NCBI GenBank assembly: GCA_019454875.1
Contig: JACFNL010000006.1
Span: 1 to 64,000, forward strand
DNA: 64,000 bases
Direction of reading: 5' to 3'
Source of the DNA: Candidatus Cloacimonadota bacterium
GTDB taxonomy: Bacteria; Muiribacteriota; UBA6191
Every line of letters starts with the position of its first letter. Within the stretch, counting starts at the first letter, position 1. This document shows positions 8,597 through 17,244 of the stretch, piece by piece. The position numbers and the translations under genes were made by a program. The notes under the pieces are model-generated. The model was not told the origin of the DNA. It was given only the letters and a program-made list of their open reading frames with translations, and ran no database searches.

Positions 8597-8625
8597 TTGA
8601 CTCACATGCTTAAATTGAGTAACAT
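8597..8625 (+). promoter_or_regulatory. Sigma-70-like promoter of the winged-helix/methylase-like gene
   Basis: TTGACT at 8597-8602 and TAACAT at 8620-8625 are spaced 17 bases. They stand about 77 bases upstream of the start codon, which has a clear Shine-Dalgarno GAGGAG at 8692-8697. Confidence 0.45.
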
Positions 8626-8702
8626 TTGCAGGGAATTCCCTTTACGAGCCAAATATGGAGATAGGACCAGCCGGGTTCTATTTTTTTTTATGAGGAGTTG
8701 GC

Positions 8703-10787
8703 ATGGCTAAGACTATAAAAGCAATTGAAGAAAAAATTATTGCAAAGAACTATAAAATGGTCCTTCTTGAGACTCTAATACAGTCACAGACGGCAACAGT
8801 ATCCGATTTGACTAAGAGAATACAGGAGGAAATTCCTTTTCTGAAAATGGAGTCTCCCTTTCGAGTGCGGGCTGAGTTTGTATTGCCAACCTTAAAAAAG
8901 AGTAAATGTTTTGTAGATAAGGGTAAAGAAGAATGGAGTCTGTCCGATGCTTTTCTTCATCTTGCCGATTATGCCTACCAGACCCTAAAAAAAGGTGGGG
9001 TTCCACTCACAATTGATGCACTCAAGGAAAACATCGCTCTGGAAAATGGTCTGCATCCTTCCGATATCCCCCTGAATCTGGAGGATAATGAGAGATTTTT
9101 TACGGAGTCTGTAGGGGGGGCGGAATACTGGTTCATTGAAGAATGGGAATTTTGCAACGAGTATGCTTTTGCCCTGTTTGCCATGAATCAGAACAAGGCA
9201 TTGCCCCTGGATGAAATTGAGAATCAGCTGGTAAAGCAGTTTAAAAGAAAGAAAAAGGGTCTGATTCTGATGCTTCGTGAAGATTCACGGTTTAAGCCTG
9301 GATCGGATGGTTCATTTAATGTTTTTCCCAAGTTTTTGAAGAGGCTTCATTTTAAACAGATATCCAGATCGGATATGGATAAAATCTGTCAGAGGCTGGA
9401 GGGTGAGGAAAAAAGCCTGAGCCTGATGGAGCTTTCTGAGGAATATTTGCAGGTGCCTTTTCCCTTGACCAATCTGGAGCAGGCGTTTCAGGAAGATCTA
9501 AGATTTCAGCTAGTTGGTTCCAAGGTCAGACGGTCTCGCTTAAGCGCAGATGAAATTCGGGAGTTAAAACGCAAGGACAGAGCAAAAAAACTTGCAGAGA
9601 ATGCTTTGGCAAAGAAAAAAGCCAAGGAAGAAATGCAGGCAGCTAAAATTCAGCCGGAAATTGCTGAGGAAATTGTGCCGGGTTCAGAAATGGATCCTGA
9701 ATATAATGAAGAAGAAGCCCAGCACTTTAAAAGGCTCATGGAGTCTGTCCGTTCGTCCATACAGGGGGGAACAGAAGAAATTCTGCCTGGGGTGCGCCGT
9801 GCTGTTACCTTAGTGCAGGTTCAGGATGCACCCAAGCCGGTACAGGAGCCTGAGGCTCAGGCTGTACCTGTAACATCAGAGCCAGAGGTAAAACAGGCTG
9901 CAGTGGTTTCGGCACAGGTTGAGACGACCCCACAGGGTACGGTGCGTCGTCGTGAGCCAGTTTTGAAAAAATCGGCGACTCTACAACAGGAAGTGTTTGA
10001 TGTCGCTGGAACCGGGGTTAATGTAGCGGAATTGAATGGGTTTTTGAAGGAGCTTACCGAAAGAGATGGGATGGCCCAGGAAATGAGTCCTGAACGGCTG
10101 GATGATATGCTGGTTCGTTATCTGCCATTCAAAATTGCGGATTATCGCCCCACCCATCCTAGTGTTTCAGCTTTTATGGTAAAACTGGCCAGGCCAAGGC
10201 TCGAGCATCTGGTATTTGATTTGGCCTGTGGTCGTGGTGATATTTTATTAAAAACTCTGAATCATGTTCGCGGTAGTCTTCGTAAGGACAATGAGCAGGA
10301 CGCGGAACATTTCCGGACATTCTGTGATGAGCAGATTGTGGGCATGGATGTCTCAAGTTTTGCTATTCGAGGAGCCGGTTTGAACCTGAGACTGTCTGGG
10401 CATGAAATCTCTCTTTTGCTTCAGGGGAGTTCTCTTGAGCCTTCCGACATTTTGATTGATGAAATGTATTCCATAGGATTTGCCGATATGACAAATCTGA
10501 ATCCTCGTGAGGTCAAGGGGTTTTTAGAGACAGCTCACAGGATTTTTCAGGATGGGGGAGAGGGTGTATTTGTTGTCAACTCAGATATCATGAGTGAGGA
10601 TGGAGAGGTAGCCCAGTTTGTTCAGGAGCACTATTTCCTCAGGCATCAAATCGTGTTTAATGATGTGGATGGTATGCAAAAACACATCCTGCATGTATTC
10701 AAAGATATGGACAGAAGAGACAAAACCAAGCTGTTTAGACTAGATAATCTGGATCAGTTGAACAGGGTTCTGGATCTGATTCACTAA
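8703..10787 (+). CDS. Multi-domain protein: N-terminal helix-turn-helix segments, coiled coil, degenerate N6-adenine methylase-like domain
   Basis: This 694-residue protein is not a named family to me. Residues 1-270 are rich in short helix-turn-helix-like units (for example YKMVLLETLIQSQTATVSDL and LTIDALKENIALENGLH) that recall HARE-HTH or winged-helix domains. Residues 285-320 form a charged coiled coil and 370-430 a Pro/Val/Glu linker. The C-terminal 200 residues resemble HsdM-type SAM methylases: motif I VFDLACGRGDILLK (504-517), then IVGMDVSSFAIRGAGLNL (545-562) and QGSSLEPSDI. The catalytic NPP(F/Y) motif is absent; its place is taken by GFADMTNLNP (592-601). I infer nucleic-acid or SAM binding without base methylation. 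It sits alone upstream of the rpmF operon. Confidence 0.6.
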   Translation: MAKTIKAIEEKIIAKNYKMVLLETLIQSQTATVSDLTKRIQEEIPFLKMESPFRVRAEFVLPTLKKSKCFVDKGKEEWSLSDAFLHLADYAYQTLKKGGVPLTIDALKENIALENGLHPSDIPLNLEDNERFFTESVGGAEYWFIEEWEFCNEYAFALFAMNQNKALPLDEIENQLVKQFKRKKKGLILMLREDSRFKPGSDGSFNVFPKFLKRLHFKQISRSDMDKICQRLEGEEKSLSLMELSEEYLQVPFPLTNLEQAFQEDLRFQLVGSKVRRSRLSADEIRELKRKDRAKKLAENALAKKKAKEEMQAAKIQPEIAEEIVPGSEMDPEYNEEEAQHFKRLMESVRSSIQGGTEEILPGVRRAVTLVQVQDAPKPVQEPEAQAVPVTSEPEVKQAAVVSAQVETTPQGTVRRREPVLKKSATLQQEVFDVAGTGVNVAELNGFLKELTERDGMAQEMSPERLDDMLVRYLPFKIADYRPTHPSVSAFMVKLARPRLEHLVFDLACGRGDILLKTLNHVRGSLRKDNEQDAEHFRTFCDEQIVGMDVSSFAIRGAGLNLRLSGHEISLLLQGSSLEPSDILIDEMYSIGFADMTNLNPREVKGFLETAHRIFQDGGEGVFVVNSDIMSEDGEVAQFVQEHYFLRHQIVFNDVDGMQKHILHVFKDMDRRDKTKLFRLDNLDQLNRVLDLIH

Positions 10788-10789
10788 GG

Positions 10790-10819
10790 TTGACTCTTAA
10801 TTGTGGGATCGTATACAAT
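10790..10819 (+). promoter_or_regulatory. Promoter of the rpmF-plsX-fab operon
   Basis: TTGACT (10790-10795) and TACAAT (10814-10819) are spaced 18 bases, both 5 of 6 to consensus. They begin 3 bases after the upstream stop codon and about 41 bases before the rpmF ATG. No FapR-like palindrome was noticed around it. Confidence 0.7.
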
Positions 10820-10860
10820 GCCTCACTTTTTTGGCACCGTAATTTTTTAGGAGATGCATT

Positions 10861-11034
10861 ATGCCAATGCCGAAACGCAAAATTTGTAAGTTTAAGAGAG
10901 ACCAACGCAGAGGTCATATTAAGTTAGGTGCTCAGAAGCTGGTTCCCTGTGCTGAGCAGGGCGGAGCTTTGGTGCCTTTGAATCAGCTCAGGGCTTATCA
11001 GGAAGGCCTGATCACTGTGGAGAAAAAGAGCTAA
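10861..11034 (+). CDS. rpmF: 50S ribosomal protein L32
   Basis: This 57-residue basic protein begins MPMPKRKICKFKRDQRRGHI, the L32 pattern PKRKxSKxRRDxRRAH, and is followed three bases later by plsX, as in many bacteria. A Shine-Dalgarno AGGAGA lies just upstream. L32 is part of the large ribosomal subunit. The C-terminal half has lost the usual zinc-ribbon cysteines: only Cys9 and Cys30 remain and no CxxC pair is present, so this is a zinc-independent form. Coupling L32 to lipid synthesis genes is a classic growth-linked arrangement. Confidence 0.9.
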   Translation: MPMPKRKICKFKRDQRRGHIKLGAQKLVPCAEQGGALVPLNQLRAYQEGLITVEKKS

Positions 11035-11037
11035 TTT

Positions 11038-12006
11038 ATGGCAGTAGTTCTGGATGCAATGGGGGGGGATTTTGCTCCATCAGCCATTGTAGAAGGAGCA
11101 ATTCTGGCTGCAAGGTCGGGGATAAAGGTTTATCTGGTTGGTACTAGAGAGGCGTTATCCCCCCTTGAGTCAAAGCCTGAAACGGGAATCGAGCTGGTAT
11201 ATGCCTCAGAGGTTGTGGGGATGGCAGAATCTCCGGCTGAAGCATTGAGAAAAAAGATCGACTCATCGATTGCGGTAGGTGTTCGACTTGCCAAGGAAAA
11301 ACAGGTTCCCTTTGTCAGTGCAGGGAATACCGGTGCCTGTATGGCAGCGGCTCTTTTTGTTTTTGGGCGAATTCCAGGAATTAAGCGGCCGCCAATCGCC
11401 TCTGTGTTTCCTCAGACTAATGGCAAAAAGACTGTTGTACTTGATGTAGGTGCGAATGTTGACTGTCAACCAGAATCCCTTTTGCAGTTTGCTGTAATTG
11501 GAGATGCCTGGGCTAAGGCTATGCTTGGGATTCAAAACCCAACAATTGGACTTTTGTCCAATGGCTCAGAGCGGGAAAAGGGAAATGCACTAGTGCATGA
11601 AGCCCATGAGATTCTGAGCAAATCCAAGTTGAACTTCATTGGTAATGTAGAAGGTTTTGATGCTCTTGCTGGTCGCTGTGATGTCATTGTCACTGATGGA
11701 TTTGCAGGTAACATCCTTTTGAAGGCAATAGAAGGGGTGGCTCATCTGTTTGGGCACATGATAGAGACCAATTTACCCAAAGACAAAAAACCCGCCGAGG
11801 AATATCTTAATTTGATTCAAGCTACCAAGGCTTATAACCCATCGGCTCCTGAACATTGCGGAGCACCACTTCTGGGCGTAAACGGTCATTGTTATATTGT
11901 TCATGGCAATGCAGATGCCAAAGTTATCTTTGGGGCCTGCCAGACCAGCGTTAAATTAGGGCAGTCCAATCTCTTGGAGCTGATTCAGGCAGGGGTTCGG
12001 GGATAG
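11038..12006 (+). CDS. plsX: Phosphate acyltransferase PlsX
   Basis: The protein has 322 residues, normal for PlsX, and starts AVVLDAMGGDFAPSAIVEGA, the family's N-terminal signature. FVSAGNTGA and VTDGFAGNILLK are further conserved blocks. PlsX converts acyl-ACP and phosphate to acyl-phosphate, the donor for PlsY in the first step of phospholipid synthesis, at the membrane surface. It lies between rpmF and fabH, the standard operon order. Confidence 0.97.
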   Translation: MAVVLDAMGGDFAPSAIVEGAILAARSGIKVYLVGTREALSPLESKPETGIELVYASEVVGMAESPAEALRKKIDSSIAVGVRLAKEKQVPFVSAGNTGACMAAALFVFGRIPGIKRPPIASVFPQTNGKKTVVLDVGANVDCQPESLLQFAVIGDAWAKAMLGIQNPTIGLLSNGSEREKGNALVHEAHEILSKSKLNFIGNVEGFDALAGRCDVIVTDGFAGNILLKAIEGVAHLFGHMIETNLPKDKKPAEEYLNLIQATKAYNPSAPEHCGAPLLGVNGHCYIVHGNADAKVIFGACQTSVKLGQSNLLELIQAGVRG

Positions 12007-12010
12007 TTTC

Positions 12011-13012
12011 ATGAAGCACCTTAAAGGAGCTCAGGTTGTGGGGGTTGGCAAATGCCTGCCTCAGAAGATCCTGACTAATCACGATTTGGAAACTATGGTG
12101 GAAACCAGTGATGACTGGATTAGTGAAAGAACCGGTATCCGCCAGAGGCATGTGATTTCCGGTAGTGAAACTGTGTCCACGATGGCAGTGGCAGCAGCTC
12201 GGCAGGCCATGGAAATGGCTGCAATAGGCCCGATGGATCTGGATCTCATTATTATGGGCTCCTTCACAGCCGATCATAAACTACCAGCTGGTGCCTGTAT
12301 GGTTCAAGCAGAATTAGGGGCTAAACGAGCTGGTGCATTTGATATAAACTCGGCCTGCACAGGCTTTATCTATTCCCTTCTGACAGCGGCACAGTTTGTG
12401 AAATCGGGCACTTGCAAGTATGTTCTGGTTTTGGGTTCTGATGCCACCTCCACAGTTTTGGACTGGACGGATCGCAACACCTGTGTTCTGTTTGGGGATG
12501 GGGCATCTGCCCTGGTCTTAAAACAGACTGAAGACACTGGTGTAGGTATTTTGTCCCAGTTTATGTGTACAGACGGAACCGGGATGTGTAATCTCTGGAT
12601 TCCCAATGGTGGCTCCCGATGGCCACTGACAGAAAAAAACATTGGCGATAATAGACATTTTGTCAGTATGTCCGGTAAGGAAGTGTACCGGTTTGCAATC
12701 AATGCTTTGGTGGAAAGCTCTCATAATGTGCTGGCCCAGGAGGGTCTTACCTGCAAGGATATAGCTCTAATGGTTCCCCATCAGGCTAATGCCAGGATCA
12801 TCCAGTCTGCTGCAAACAGGCTTGAACTATTGGATGAACAGGTTTATATCAACATAGACAGGTACGGTAATACCGTGGGGGCTTCGGTTGGGTTGGCCCT
12901 CTGTGATGCCTGGCACGAAGGCCGGATCAAGGAAAACGACAAGCTTTTAGTCGTGGGTTTTGGCGCAGGGTTGTCCTGGGGGGCAACTTTGATTCATTGG
13001 AGTCTCAAATGA
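12011..13012 (+). CDS. fabH: Beta-ketoacyl-ACP synthase III
   Basis: A 333-residue FabH. The active-site Cys lies in DINSACTGFIYSL (about residue 117). The His and Asn of the triad lie in VPHQANARIIQ and YGNTVGASVGLAL. ERTGIRQRHV near the N-terminus is also typical. FabH condenses acetyl-CoA or a short branched acyl-CoA with malonyl-ACP to begin fatty-acid synthesis. The sequence does not tell me the primer preference. The start follows the plsX stop by four bases. Confidence 0.97.
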   Translation: MKHLKGAQVVGVGKCLPQKILTNHDLETMVETSDDWISERTGIRQRHVISGSETVSTMAVAAARQAMEMAAIGPMDLDLIIMGSFTADHKLPAGACMVQAELGAKRAGAFDINSACTGFIYSLLTAAQFVKSGTCKYVLVLGSDATSTVLDWTDRNTCVLFGDGASALVLKQTEDTGVGILSQFMCTDGTGMCNLWIPNGGSRWPLTEKNIGDNRHFVSMSGKEVYRFAINALVESSHNVLAQEGLTCKDIALMVPHQANARIIQSAANRLELLDEQVYINIDRYGNTVGASVGLALCDAWHEGRIKENDKLLVVGFGAGLSWGATLIHWSLK

Positions 13013-13968
13013 GAAAAAAGATCGCATTTGTTTTTCCAGGCCAGGGTTCGCAGTCTGTAGGCATGGGAAAACTTCTGGCCGAGCAGGCACCGTGGGCTCA
13101 AGAGGCCTACTTATCTTTGGACAAAAACCTGGGCATATCTTTGAGCAGATACTGTTTTGAGGGCCCGGAATCGGAGCTTTTGCGTACGGAAATTACCCAG
13201 CCAGCCATTGTGGCCACCAGTTCTCTTTTATGTCAGAGTCTGATTCGGGAGGGAATTTCACCGGACTGCACAGCCGGACACAGTGTAGGTGAATATTCAG
13301 CACTGGTGGCCAGTGGGGCTTTGGACATTGAAAGTGCAGTATCACTTGTACATATTCGTGGAAAATTGATGGATGCTGCCTGTCCTCAGGGGACTGGCTC
13401 TATGGCTGCTTTGATTGGAATGAATGAAGAACAGGTCACTCTGATGATAGAGAAACTGGATCTGGGTGGGGAAAGCCTGGATATTGCGGGCCTGAACTGT
13501 CCGGGTCAGGTTGTAATTGCCGGACATGTGAATGCCTTGAAGACTGCGGTTGAAAAAATCAGGGAGTTTGGTGGCCGCATGGGAATGATGTTGTCCGTGA
13601 GTGGTCCATTTCATTCAAGATTGATGGCCTCGGCTGAACGGGAACTTTCTGAGAAATTGCAGGCAGCTTCGTTTACCGATGCAAAAATTCCGGTTTATCC
13701 CAATGTAAATCCTGTTGCGGTTACTGACCGTGAAAAAATTAAAGCCTGTCTGATGGCCCAGCTGACCAAACCCGTATTGTGGGAAAAAACTATTGTGCAG
13801 ATGATTGCAGATGGAGTAGTTGCCTTTGTGGAGTTTGGCGGTGGTAATGTGCTTTCAGGCATGATTCGCAAAATTGACAAACAGGCGCAGGTCTACCCTG
13901 TCTCAGAGCCCAAAGATGTGGCCAAGGTATGCGAGACACTGCGTTCCAATCAGATGGTGGGAGCCTGA
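13009..13968 (+). CDS. fabD: Malonyl-CoA:ACP transacylase
   Basis: The ATG at 13009 overlaps the fabH stop (ATGA) and gives MRKKIAFVFPGQGSQSVGMG, the normal FabD start; an upstream in-frame TTG would add only four residues. The catalytic Ser is in AGHSVGEYSAL and the His in SGPFHSRLM. At 319 residues the length is normal. FabD loads malonyl groups from CoA onto ACP for chain extension. Confidence 0.97.
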   Translation: MRKKIAFVFPGQGSQSVGMGKLLAEQAPWAQEAYLSLDKNLGISLSRYCFEGPESELLRTEITQPAIVATSSLLCQSLIREGISPDCTAGHSVGEYSALVASGALDIESAVSLVHIRGKLMDAACPQGTGSMAALIGMNEEQVTLMIEKLDLGGESLDIAGLNCPGQVVIAGHVNALKTAVEKIREFGGRMGMMLSVSGPFHSRLMASAERELSEKLQAASFTDAKIPVYPNVNPVAVTDREKIKACLMAQLTKPVLWEKTIVQMIADGVVAFVEFGGGNVLSGMIRKIDKQAQVYPVSEPKDVAKVCETLRSNQMVGA

Positions 13969-14717
13969 TGTTTACCTCATTGAAAGATAAGGTCGTAATT
14001 GTTACCGGGGCATCCAGAGGAATTGGTCTTGCCATTGCAAGATCTCTGGCTGAGGCAGGTTGCAAGGTAGGGTTGGTGGCTACGAATCTCGAAGTAGTAC
14101 AAGGGGTTGCCAAGGAACTGGAGTCTGAGTTTCAGGCCAAAGTGCTTCCTTTGAAGGCAGATGTAAAAGTAGCTGAAGAAGTACAGGCAGTGGTGGATCA
14201 GGTAACTGAGGTTCTAGGCGATGTTGACTTTTTGGTTAACAATGCCGGAATCACTCGGGACAATCTTTTGATTCGCATGAAATCGGAAGAATGGGATGAG
14301 GTGATGGACACCAACCTGAAGGGTCCATTTCACTTTGCGAGAGCGGTTTGCAAGGGCATGATGAAACGCCGTAGCGGCTGTATTATTAACATTTCATCCG
14401 TGGTAGGTCTGATGGGAAATCCAGGCCAGGCAAACTATGCATCGGCTAAGGCAGGGGTCATCGGGTTGACAAAAACCCTGGCAAGGGAACTGGCCCCAAG
14501 AAATATCAGAGTAAATGCCATCGCCCCCGGGTTTATTATGTCGAGTATGACAGATAAAATTCCGGACAAGACCAGGGAAGAACTGTTGTCTAAAATTCCT
14601 CTGGGGTATTTTGGAGAAGCCAAACAGGTTGCGGATTGTGTGTTATTTTTATTGTCCGACAGGGCAAGTTACATTACCGGTAGCGTGATCCAGGTTGATG
14701 GTGGATTAAACATGTAG
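13968..14717 (+). CDS. fabG: 3-oxoacyl-ACP reductase
   Basis: A 249-residue short-chain dehydrogenase. The NAD(P)-binding motif TGASRGIG is near residue 12, NNAGIT near residue 90, and the catalytic Ser and YASAK are in the second half. The C-terminus [16 protein letters not shown] is typical of FabG. The ATG at 13968 shares bases with the fabD TGA (TGATG), so I prefer it to an upstream in-frame start that would lie inside fabD. It reduces beta-ketoacyl-ACP with NADPH. Confidence 0.97.
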   Translation: MFTSLKDKVVIVTGASRGIGLAIARSLAEAGCKVGLVATNLEVVQGVAKELESEFQAKVLPLKADVKVAEEVQAVVDQVTEVLGDVDFLVNNAGITRDNLLIRMKSEEWDEVMDTNLKGPFHFARAVCKGMMKRRSGCIINISSVVGLMGNPGQANYASAKAGVIGLTKTLARELAPRNIRVNAIAPGFIMSSMTDKIPDKTREELLSKIPLGYFGEAKQVADCVLFLLSDRASYITGSVIQVDGGLNM

Positions 14718-14733
14718 CAAGGGAAGGAAAATC

Positions 14734-14991
14734 ATGTCAGAAGCTATGACTGAAAAAGATACTTATGAAAGAGTAAAGGCAATTGTTGCCAAGCAGCTGG
14801 GGGCAGAAGATGATGCCATTACCGCAGAAGCAAATTTTGTAGAAGATCTACGAGCTGATTCATTGGATATTGTAGAACTGATTATGGCCTTAGAGGAGGA
14901 ATTTGATGTAGAGATTCCTGATGAAAAGGCCGAGGCTATGAAAACAGTGCAATCAGCTGTTGATTACATTATTGCCAATACAAAAAATTAA
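14734..14991 (+). CDS. acpP: Acyl carrier protein
   Basis: An 85-residue acidic protein with the phosphopantetheine attachment site in [11 protein letters not shown] (the Ser), then [16 protein letters not shown], the invariant ACP helix II-III region. It carries growing acyl chains as thioesters. It starts with [14 protein letters not shown], slightly longer at the N-terminus than E. coli ACP; an internal Met at residue 5 is an alternative start. A Shine-Dalgarno (GGAAGGA) is upstream. A hairpin follows the stop before fabF. Confidence 0.97.
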   Translation: MSEAMTEKDTYERVKAIVAKQLGAEDDAITAEANFVEDLRADSLDIVELIMALEEEFDVEIPDEKAEAMKTVQSAVDYIIANTKN

Positions 14992-14998
14992 CTGATTT

Positions 14999-15036
14999 AA
15001 ACCGGTGGATTTTCTTAGAAAGTACCACCGGTTTTC
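14999..15036 (+). terminator. Intra-operon hairpin between acpP and fabF (terminator or attenuator)
   Basis: A perfect 10-bp stem pairs 14999-15008 with 15025-15034 (AACCGGTGG-type arms). The 16-base loop itself contains a smaller TTTC/GAAA pairing. The arm ends in only four Ts (TTTTCG), so termination is probably partial. It would raise acpP transcript over fabF-rnc-spoVS, matching the high demand for ACP. Confidence 0.6.
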
Positions 15037-15060
15037 GCTATGTTTCAGAGGGAGAATCGC

Positions 15061-16296
15061 ATGGAAAGGGTAGTCATTACAGGAATCGGTTCTGTGTCAG
15101 CACTAGGGCACGACTCCAACACCATGTTTCAGAATCTGTTATCAGGGGTTTCAGGTGTAGGCCCGATCTCGCATTTTGATACCGAGGGCCACGACACTAA
15201 AATTGCCGCAGAGGTGAAAGATTTGCCTGTTGAGAAATATTTTGATGTAAAGTCCTTGAAAAAGTTTGACCGCTTCTCCCAGTTTGCCTGGATTGCTGCC
15301 GAGGAGGCCATGAAGCAGAGCGGCTTGCAATTAGAACAGTTGGATCTACATCGCGCAGGGGTACTTATTGGTTCTGGAATAGGTGGGATTATGACGCTTG
15401 AGGCGACTATGGAGCAGTATCGGCTTCGTGGCACCAAAGGGGTATCGCCATTTTTTATCTCCAATCTGATTTCTAATGAAGCCGGAGGCAATGTTGCCAT
15501 TCGCTACGGTTTTAAAGGCATGAACTTTGGAATTGTATCGGCCTGTTCCACGGGAACACATTGTATTGGAGAGAGCTTTAAAGCCATCCGCTACAAAGAG
15601 CAGGATATCATGATAGCTGGGGGTACTGAGGCTTCAATTACACCTTTGACCGTGGCCGGATTTTCCAATATGAAGGCTATGAGCCGTAATAATCAGAACC
15701 CTAAAAACGCCTCCAGACCATTTGATAGGGATCGGGATGGATTTGTAATTGGAGAAGGTTCAGGGGTACTGGTCATGGAATCTTTGACACATGCCAAAAA
15801 ACGCGGTGCCAATATTTTAGCTGAGGTGATTGGTTACGGGGCTACATGTGATGCCCACCATATTACTGCAATTGCTCCTGGAGGCGAGGGTATGGCCAGG
15901 GCCATACAACTGGCATTGAGCCAAGCCGGAACCGGGTTGGATTCTGTGGATTATATTAATGCTCATGGGACCTCGACCCCTATCGGGGACAAGTATGAAA
16001 CTGAGTGCATCAAGTCTGTGTTTAAAGAGCATGCCTACCGCTTAAGTGTCAGTTCCACAAAATCCATGATTGGGCATCTTTTAGGGGCTGCCGGTGGGGT
16101 GGAGTCTGTTGTTTGTGTCAAGTCACTTCTTGAGCAGTGTGTTCATCCGACCATGAATCTTGACAACCCAGATGAAGGCTGCGATCTGGATTATGTAGCC
16201 AAAGAGGCCAGACAGAAAAAAGTAACCGTGGTATTAAAAAATTCGATGGGTTTTGGAGGGCATAACGCTGCTTTGCTGTTTCGGGCTTTTTCATGA
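15061..16296 (+). CDS. fabF: Beta-ketoacyl-ACP synthase II
   Basis: A 411-residue FabF. The Cys-His-His triad is visible in VSACSTGTHCIGE, NAHGTSTPIGD and KSMIGHLLGAAGG. The start at 15061 gives MERVVITGIGSVSALG, the expected N-terminus, with a Shine-Dalgarno GAGGGAGA before it; an upstream in-frame ATG at 15040 would add seven residues and has no such site. FabF elongates long acyl-ACPs with malonyl-ACP. Confidence 0.96.
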   Translation: MERVVITGIGSVSALGHDSNTMFQNLLSGVSGVGPISHFDTEGHDTKIAAEVKDLPVEKYFDVKSLKKFDRFSQFAWIAAEEAMKQSGLQLEQLDLHRAGVLIGSGIGGIMTLEATMEQYRLRGTKGVSPFFISNLISNEAGGNVAIRYGFKGMNFGIVSACSTGTHCIGESFKAIRYKEQDIMIAGGTEASITPLTVAGFSNMKAMSRNNQNPKNASRPFDRDRDGFVIGEGSGVLVMESLTHAKKRGANILAEVIGYGATCDAHHITAIAPGGEGMARAIQLALSQAGTGLDSVDYINAHGTSTPIGDKYETECIKSVFKEHAYRLSVSSTKSMIGHLLGAAGGVESVVCVKSLLEQCVHPTMNLDNPDEGCDLDYVAKEARQKKVTVVLKNSMGFGGHNAALLFRAFS

Positions 16297-16967
16297 ACCT
16301 CGATGAACGCCTCAGTAAGGCTGAGAGGGTTTTACAATACCGCTTTTCCAATCGACAGTTTTTGTTGCAGGCTTTGATGCACAGGTCTTTATCTGAATAC
16401 CTGGGTCTGGGTTTTCATTATGAAAGAATGGAGTTTCTTGGTGATTCCCTGTTAGGCCGTTTTGTTTCGGAAAAACTTTACAGGGAATCTGCAGCCGAGC
16501 CAGGAGTATTAACCCAGAGTCGGGCGGCTTTAGTATCGGGAAAAACATTAAAAGCCGTGGCCCGTGAGCTTGAGCTTGATGACTGTGTTCTGGTCATGTC
16601 ACATCTGAGACTAAGTTCAGGAGAGCTTAGCGGAAATTTTATTTCGGATATTGTTGAGAGCCTTTTAGCAGCCGTTTGGCTTGATGGTGGCGAAAAAGAG
16701 TTTGAAAAGGTTTCTGAGCACATTTTGGGCTTTTGTAACCCGTCTGAGTTGCCACTTAGAGATTCTAAGTCAAGACTGCAAGAAATTTGTCTTAAAGCTA
16801 CAAAATTATTGCCTGTATATGCTAGCATTTCAGAAGAGGGAAGGCATGTGGTTCAGGTTAGTTGTGAAGGCCTGGGTTTGGCTTCCGGAGTAGGACGCAG
16901 CAAAAAAGAAGCAGAGCAGATGGCAGCAAGTTCCCTGATTCAACAATTAGACAATAAAGGTTCCTGA
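16293..16967 (+). CDS. rnc: Ribonuclease III
   Basis: This 224-residue protein has the RNase III catalytic signature ERMEFLGDSLLG (about 46-57) and the second acidic cluster in SDIVESLLAAVWLDGG. A double-stranded-RNA-binding domain follows at about 150-222 (DSKSRLQEICLKAT, then GVGRSKKEAEQMAA). It cleaves dsRNA in rRNA maturation and mRNA turnover. Its ATG overlaps the fabF stop (ATGA). fabF-rnc adjacency is common in Firmicutes and related groups. Confidence 0.95.
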   Translation: MNLDERLSKAERVLQYRFSNRQFLLQALMHRSLSEYLGLGFHYERMEFLGDSLLGRFVSEKLYRESAAEPGVLTQSRAALVSGKTLKAVARELELDDCVLVMSHLRLSSGELSGNFISDIVESLLAAVWLDGGEKEFEKVSEHILGFCNPSELPLRDSKSRLQEICLKATKLLPVYASISEEGRHVVQVSCEGLGLASGVGRSKKEAEQMAASSLIQQLDNKGS

Positions 16968-17233
16968 TGGAAACCCTGAAGGTATCCTCTGGAACTCAAT
17001 CTAAAGCTGTAGCTGGTGCTATGGCCCAGATCTTTGAAAGAGAAGACAAGGTTTGTATTCAGGCAATCGGTGCAGGTGCTGTCAATCAGGCCGTCAAGGC
17101 CATAGCCATTGCCCGGGGATTTATGGCTCCTAAGGGAATTGAGCTGTTTGTGCAAATCGCATTTGTGGATTTATCGATTGATTCCCAGGAGCGCACAGGC
17201 ATTAAGTTTGTTGTCCTTGCTCGGACAGTCTAG
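16967..17233 (+). CDS. spoVS: Stage V sporulation protein S family
   Basis: An 88-residue protein matching SpoVS throughout (LKVSSGTQSKAVAGAMAQIF, then AGAVNQAVKAIAIARGFM and FVDLSIDSQERTGIKFVV). SpoVS is a small Alba-like fold protein, probably nucleic-acid binding. It is needed for spore-coat maturation in Bacillus but is also found in non-sporulating phyla, so it is not evidence of sporulation here. The start overlaps the rnc stop (TGATG), placing it in the fab operon. Confidence 0.95.
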   Translation: METLKVSSGTQSKAVAGAMAQIFEREDKVCIQAIGAGAVNQAVKAIAIARGFMAPKGIELFVQIAFVDLSIDSQERTGIKFVVLARTV

Positions 17234-17244
17234 GCAATCAGAAT

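Noticed and set aside
8703-10787. Type I restriction-modification methylase
   Set aside because: The SAM motif fits, but the catalytic NPP(F/Y) motif is missing, and no specificity or restriction subunit is nearby.
16967-17233. Evidence that the organism forms spores
   Set aside because: SpoVS is widespread in non-sporulating phyla and no other sporulation gene is in the window.
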